DNA of 64,000 bases. It comes from DASSUW01 sp963789005 (GTDB taxonomy: Bacteria; Actinomycetota; Thermoleophilia; Solirubrobacterales; Solirubrobacteraceae). The position numbers and the translations under genes were made by a program. The notes beneath the pieces are model-generated. The model worked only from the letters and a program-made list of their open reading frames with translations, was not told where the DNA came from and searched no databases. The stretch's first letter is position 1; each line of letters starts with the position of its first letter. The stretch spans positions 509,478 through 573,477 of the forward strand of contig CAWBIZ010000002.1 in assembly GCA_963789005.1 (NCBI GenBank). The letters run 5' to 3'. Below are positions 61,919 to 64,000 of the stretch, in pieces.

Positions 61919-62014
61919 GGAGCGTGGGTCGCTAACCGGCCGCGGGTTTCGCCCTCTGGGCGAACACCCGCAAGGGAACCTGGCCCCCTGGGCCAGTGTT
62001 CCCCACGCTCCTAA
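61915..62014. repeat. twin-hairpin dispersed element, copy 2 (inverted), likely two-way terminator
   Basis: Inverted copy of 16525-16640; the 88-nt core differs by two substitutions and one indel. Hairpin 1 is 61942-61971 (GCGGGT, TTCGCCC, loop TCT, GGGCGAA, bulged C, ACCCGC). Hairpin 2 is 61974-62003 (GGGAAC, CTGGCCC, loop CCT, GGGCCAG, bulged T, GTTCCC). The ends GAGCGTGGG (61920-61928) and CCCACGCTC (62002-62010) can pair to close both. It fills the space between convergent stops and contains both stop codons. Confidence 0.88.
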
Positions 62015-62313
62015 TAGTCGGGCTCGTTGAGCGGAGGCCGGCGGGCGAGCAGGCTCTCCTGGATCCCGATCACCTCGACAGTCGCGCGCCGCCGCTGCGC
62101 CGCGGCCTCGGTCTCGAGCAGCAGGTCGAGCCCGTATGAGTCGATGTGGTCGACCGCGGTGAGGTCGAGCACCACGTGCGGGAGATCGTCGCCCAGCCCG
62201 CGGAGCACACCCTCGAGCACGGAGGCGGTCGCATCGTCCAGCCGCCCGCTCACCCGCAGCACGACCACGCCGTCGCCCCGCCGCCCGTACTCGACGCCAA
62301 GCCGCTCCTCCAT
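62011..62313 (-). CDS. STAS-domain protein (anti-sigma-factor antagonist-like)
   Basis: A 100-residue STAS domain: VVVLRVSGRLDDATASVLEG (first strands and helix), HVVLDLTAVDHIDSYGLDLL with the Ser (DSYGL) that is phosphorylated in SpoIIAA/RsbV-like proteins, and RATVEVIGIQ. ATG at 62313 gives the normal length. The open frame reaches 62391 but the added residues look basic and unlike the family. Neither a kinase nor a sigma factor gene is adjacent. Confidence 0.82.
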   Translation of the reverse strand: MEERLGVEYGRRGDGVVVLRVSGRLDDATASVLEGVLRGLGDDLPHVVLDLTAVDHIDSYGLDLLLETEAAAQRRRATVEVIGIQESLLARRPPLNEPDY

Positions 62314-62439
62314 GGGAAGCAACCCTAACCGGTTACGCGCGAGTGACCTTAAACCGGCTCGTCGATCGTGAACAATTTGGCGCAGTTGCACAACACTTGC
62401 GCGTAGATCCGTGACGCACGGGCGGCCACGCTGCGGGGC

Positions 62440-62826
62440 ATGCCCGCCCCCGCCCGCCCCCGAGGCTCACCGCCCCCGGCCCGCGCGTCGGAGCGCCGCG
62501 GCGAGCGCGGCCAGGCCTCCGTCGAGCTGGTGGCGCTGCTGCCGTGCCTCGCGGCGGTGATCGTTGCGGTGTGGCAGGCGGTGCTGGTCGGCTGGGCGGC
62601 GTGGGGCGCGCAGGCGGCGGCGCGCGCGGCAGCTCGCGCGCACGCGGTGCAGGCGGACGCTGCGGTCGCGGCCCGCCGCCATCTCCCGGCGGAGCTCGAG
62701 CGCGGTCTGCGCGTCGTGACTGACGGCCCCGGCGAGGTCCGGGTGGTGGTCCGCATCCCGTCGCCGCCGCCGCTGCCGAGCCCCGGCCACATCGGGGCCG
62801 ACGGGAGATTCGAGCCGCAGACATGA
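62440..62826 (+). CDS. TadE-like pilus protein
   Basis: A 128-residue protein. A basic, Pro-rich start leads to ERGQASVELVALLPCLAAVI, the hallmark of TadE-like minor pilins (Glu after the Gly-Gln processing zone), and one membrane helix to about residue 55. The outside part is Ala-rich and ends in a Pro-rich stretch. The first gene of the Tad cluster; promoter presumably in 62314-62439. Its stop overlaps the next gene's ATG. Confidence 0.82.
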   Translation: MPAPARPRGSPPPARASERRGERGQASVELVALLPCLAAVIVAVWQAVLVGWAAWGAQAAARAAARAHAVQADAAVAARRHLPAELERGLRVVTDGPGEVRVVVRIPSPPPLPSPGHIGADGRFEPQT

Positions 62827-63164
62827 CCGTCGGCGACCGAGAGCGCGGCCAGGCGACCGTGGAGCTCGTCGCCCTCCTCCCGCTCGTCATGTTCGTCGCG
62901 CTGGCCGCCGCGACGGTCCTCGCCGGCCAGGCCGCCGCCGAGCAGGCCGGGCAGGCGGCCGAGGCGGGAGCGATCGCGATGCTCCACGGACGCGACCCAG
63001 AGCCCGCCGCCCGCGCGGCGATCCCCGACCACACACGCGCGCGCATCACGCGCGCCGGGCCCCGGATCACCGTCACGGTCCGCCCACCCGTCCCACTCAC
63101 CTTCCTCGCCACCGCCCTCGAGGCGACCGCGACGGCCGACGCCGGCCCGGAGCCCGCACCGTGA
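62823..63164 (+). CDS. TadE-like pilus protein, second copy
   Basis: A 113-residue protein with the same opening pattern, RERGQATVELVALLPLVMFV, a single helix and an Ala-rich outside part. It closely resembles the first TadE-like protein in layout and probably arose from it by duplication. Coupled to it by a 4-nt overlap and to the following start by GTGA. Confidence 0.82.
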   Translation: MTVGDRERGQATVELVALLPLVMFVALAAATVLAGQAAAEQAGQAAEAGAIAMLHGRDPEPAARAAIPDHTRARITRAGPRITVTVRPPVPLTFLATALEATATADAGPEPAP

Positions 63165-63247
63165 CCGGCGCGCCCGATCGCGTGCCGCGCTCGCGCAGAG
63201 CCGGCGCGCGCGATGGCGTCTCGCACGAGCCGAGGCCGGTCTCGTGA
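63161..63247 (+). other. 28-codon ORF with a duplicated start region
   Basis: GTG at 63161 opens a short frame (MTGAPDRVPRSRR...) ending at TGA 63245-63247, which overlaps the next GTG at 63244. Its first 24 bases nearly repeat the start of the next gene (MTGAVDRVASF). The likely history is a duplicated start segment. It may be translated as a coupling peptide; no function is claimed. Confidence 0.4.
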
Positions 63248-63891
63248 CCGGCGCAGTCGATCGCGTCGCCTCGTTCCTCGTCGAGCCCGCGTCGCCCGTG
63301 GCCGGCGGTGTGGTCCCGACGGCGTGCCGGGCTGCGGTTCTCGGGCGGCCTCGCGACGTGATTCCGCTGGCGGCCGCCGTCGCGCTGACATTGCGGGCTG
63401 GTGATCGCTGCCCGGCGGCGCTCGTTGCGGTGTGGGGCGGGGCGCTCCCCGCCGGCGGGCCCGCGGCGCGCGCGGCGAAGCGCCTCGCGGCGGCAGCCGA
63501 CGATGGCGCGAGCGCTCGTGGACGCCTCGCGTGGCTTGCGCTGCCGCCCGAGCCCGCGCGTGCGGTCGACGCGCTCGTGGAGGCCGCGGCCGTGGTCGAT
63601 GCCCCGCTGGTCACGGCCCTCGCGGGCGCGCGTCCGCCCGCACTCGAGGGTCTCGTGTCCGGCCACGACCTTGTCGTCGTCGCCACCGCACCCGGCACGC
63701 CGCTCGCCCGGACCGTGATCGCGCGCCTCGCGGAGCGCGGCGTGCCGGCGGTGGCGTGCGCACCGCTCGCCCGCGGCGCAGTCCGCGCGCTCGCCGTCGC
63801 CGGCCTCGTTGCGCCGCGTCTGGACCTCGCCACGCCCGGCCGCTCCGAGCCCCGTCTCCATCTCGCGGCCGACCGCCGGGAGGCGGCGTGA
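63244..63891 (+). CDS. hypothetical Ala-rich protein of the Tad cluster
   Basis: A 215-residue protein, Ala/Val/Arg-rich, without a clear signal or membrane segment. There are possible Rossmann-like strands (ALVAVWGGALPAGG, DLVVVATAPGTPLARTV), but no family is recognised. It lies between TadE-like and TadG-like genes with overlaps at both ends, so a role in pilus assembly is inferred from place. The opposite strand is also open over much of it, an effect of the high GC content. Confidence 0.6.
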   Translation: MTGAVDRVASFLVEPASPVAGGVVPTACRAAVLGRPRDVIPLAAAVALTLRAGDRCPAALVAVWGGALPAGGPAARAAKRLAAAADDGASARGRLAWLALPPEPARAVDALVEAAAVVDAPLVTALAGARPPALEGLVSGHDLVVVATAPGTPLARTVIARLAERGVPAVACAPLARGAVRALAVAGLVAPRLDLATPGRSEPRLHLAADRREAA

Positions 63892-64000
63892 GGCGCCGCG
63901 ACGGGCGTTGCGAGGGCCAGGCGTCGGTGCTGCTGGTGGCGGCGTTGGCGGCGGTGCTCGTGGGTGTCGTCGTTCTCGGCTCCGCGGCCCGCGGCGTGGC
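63888..64000 (+). CDS. TadG/Flp-like pilus-assembly protein, partial (N-terminus)
   Basis: Thirty-seven codons before the window ends. A basic start (MRRRDGRCEGQ) is followed by ASVLLVAALAAVLVGVVVLG, the Gly-Gln-Ala-Ser pattern and hydrophobic helix of TadG-like N-terminal regions found in actinobacterial Tad loci. GTG at 63888 overlaps the upstream stop. Confidence 0.7.
   Translation, partial: MRRRDGRCEGQASVLLVAALAAVLVGVVVLGSAARGV

Noticed and set aside
63097..63861. A minus-strand 254-codon gene in the Tad cluster
   Set aside because: The plus-strand genes form an overlapping chain with start/stop coupling; the antisense frame has no motif.

Overview
The window is GC-rich (roughly 70% or more by eye), gene-dense DNA. 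Many genes start with GTG or overlap the previous stop as GTGA or ATGA. The gene content is actinobacterial: OpcA beside Zwf, a fused transaldolase/glucose-6-phosphate isomerase, an AAC(2')-I acetyltransferase, a two-domain acyl-reductase-like SDR, CGNR and MarR regulators, and a Tad/TadE cluster. My best guess is a Thermoleophilia/Solirubrobacterales-like soil actinobacterium. That placement is inferred from gene content and style, not from a marker gene. No rRNA, tRNA, transposase, phage gene or CRISPR array was recognised.

Layout. 1-2452: end of an ABC exporter operon, a DksA/TraR zinc-finger protein, a small ORF, a large nested palindrome and msrB. 2565-14890: one long sugar operon covering the whole pentose-phosphate shunt (tkt, tal-pgi, gnd, zwf, opcA, pgl, ROK glucokinase-like, rpiB) followed by a GH15 glucosidase and a DUF1059 protein. 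The GH15 enzyme could release glucose, the ROK kinase could phosphorylate it, and Zwf-OpcA, Pgl, Gnd, RpiB, Tkt and Tal-Pgi would then process it to NADPH and pentoses. 14897-21576: two peptidase-E-like proteins, a Tat-exported flavoenzyme, a methyltransferase/ATPase pair, a MarR regulator and a YjbR protein. 21577-22323: a 0.75-kb repeat tract. 22324-30474: a histidine-degradation operon (hutH, hutU, hutI, an M20 amidohydrolase, hutF, ridA) ending in a membrane protein and an SRPBCC-like protein. 30518-36923: SDR, phosphoesterase, two glycosyltransferases, a NeuD-like acetyltransferase, a sugar-phosphate transferase and an ABC-2 exporter, probably for surface polysaccharide. 36947-40946: polyphosphate operon (ppx, two CHAD proteins, ppk).

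41001-55654: RTX-type secreted protein, HARP/SNF2-like helicase, a decayed glycosyltransferase/anti-sigma locus, CGNR regulator, M23 peptidase, SIMPL protein, didomain SDR, enoyl-CoA hydratase, AAC(2')-I, ABC-F ATPase and a large secreted protein. 55700-61502: phosphate regulon (PHO boxes, a receiver-less PhoB-type DNA-binding protein, pstSCAB, phoU, a full response regulator). 61550-64000: membrane protein, STAS protein and the start of a Tad pilus cluster that runs off the window.

The least ordinary material is non-coding. One family of nested palindromes occurs at 1801-2045 and 21620-22316 with the same internal order of boxes, and the second locus is expanded by a 57-bp minisatellite. A separate twin-hairpin element occurs at 16525-16640 and, inverted and about 97% identical in its core, at 61915-62014. 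A 45-bp triplication sits at the hutU-hutI junction. These look like undescribed dispersed structured elements and are the best leads in the window.
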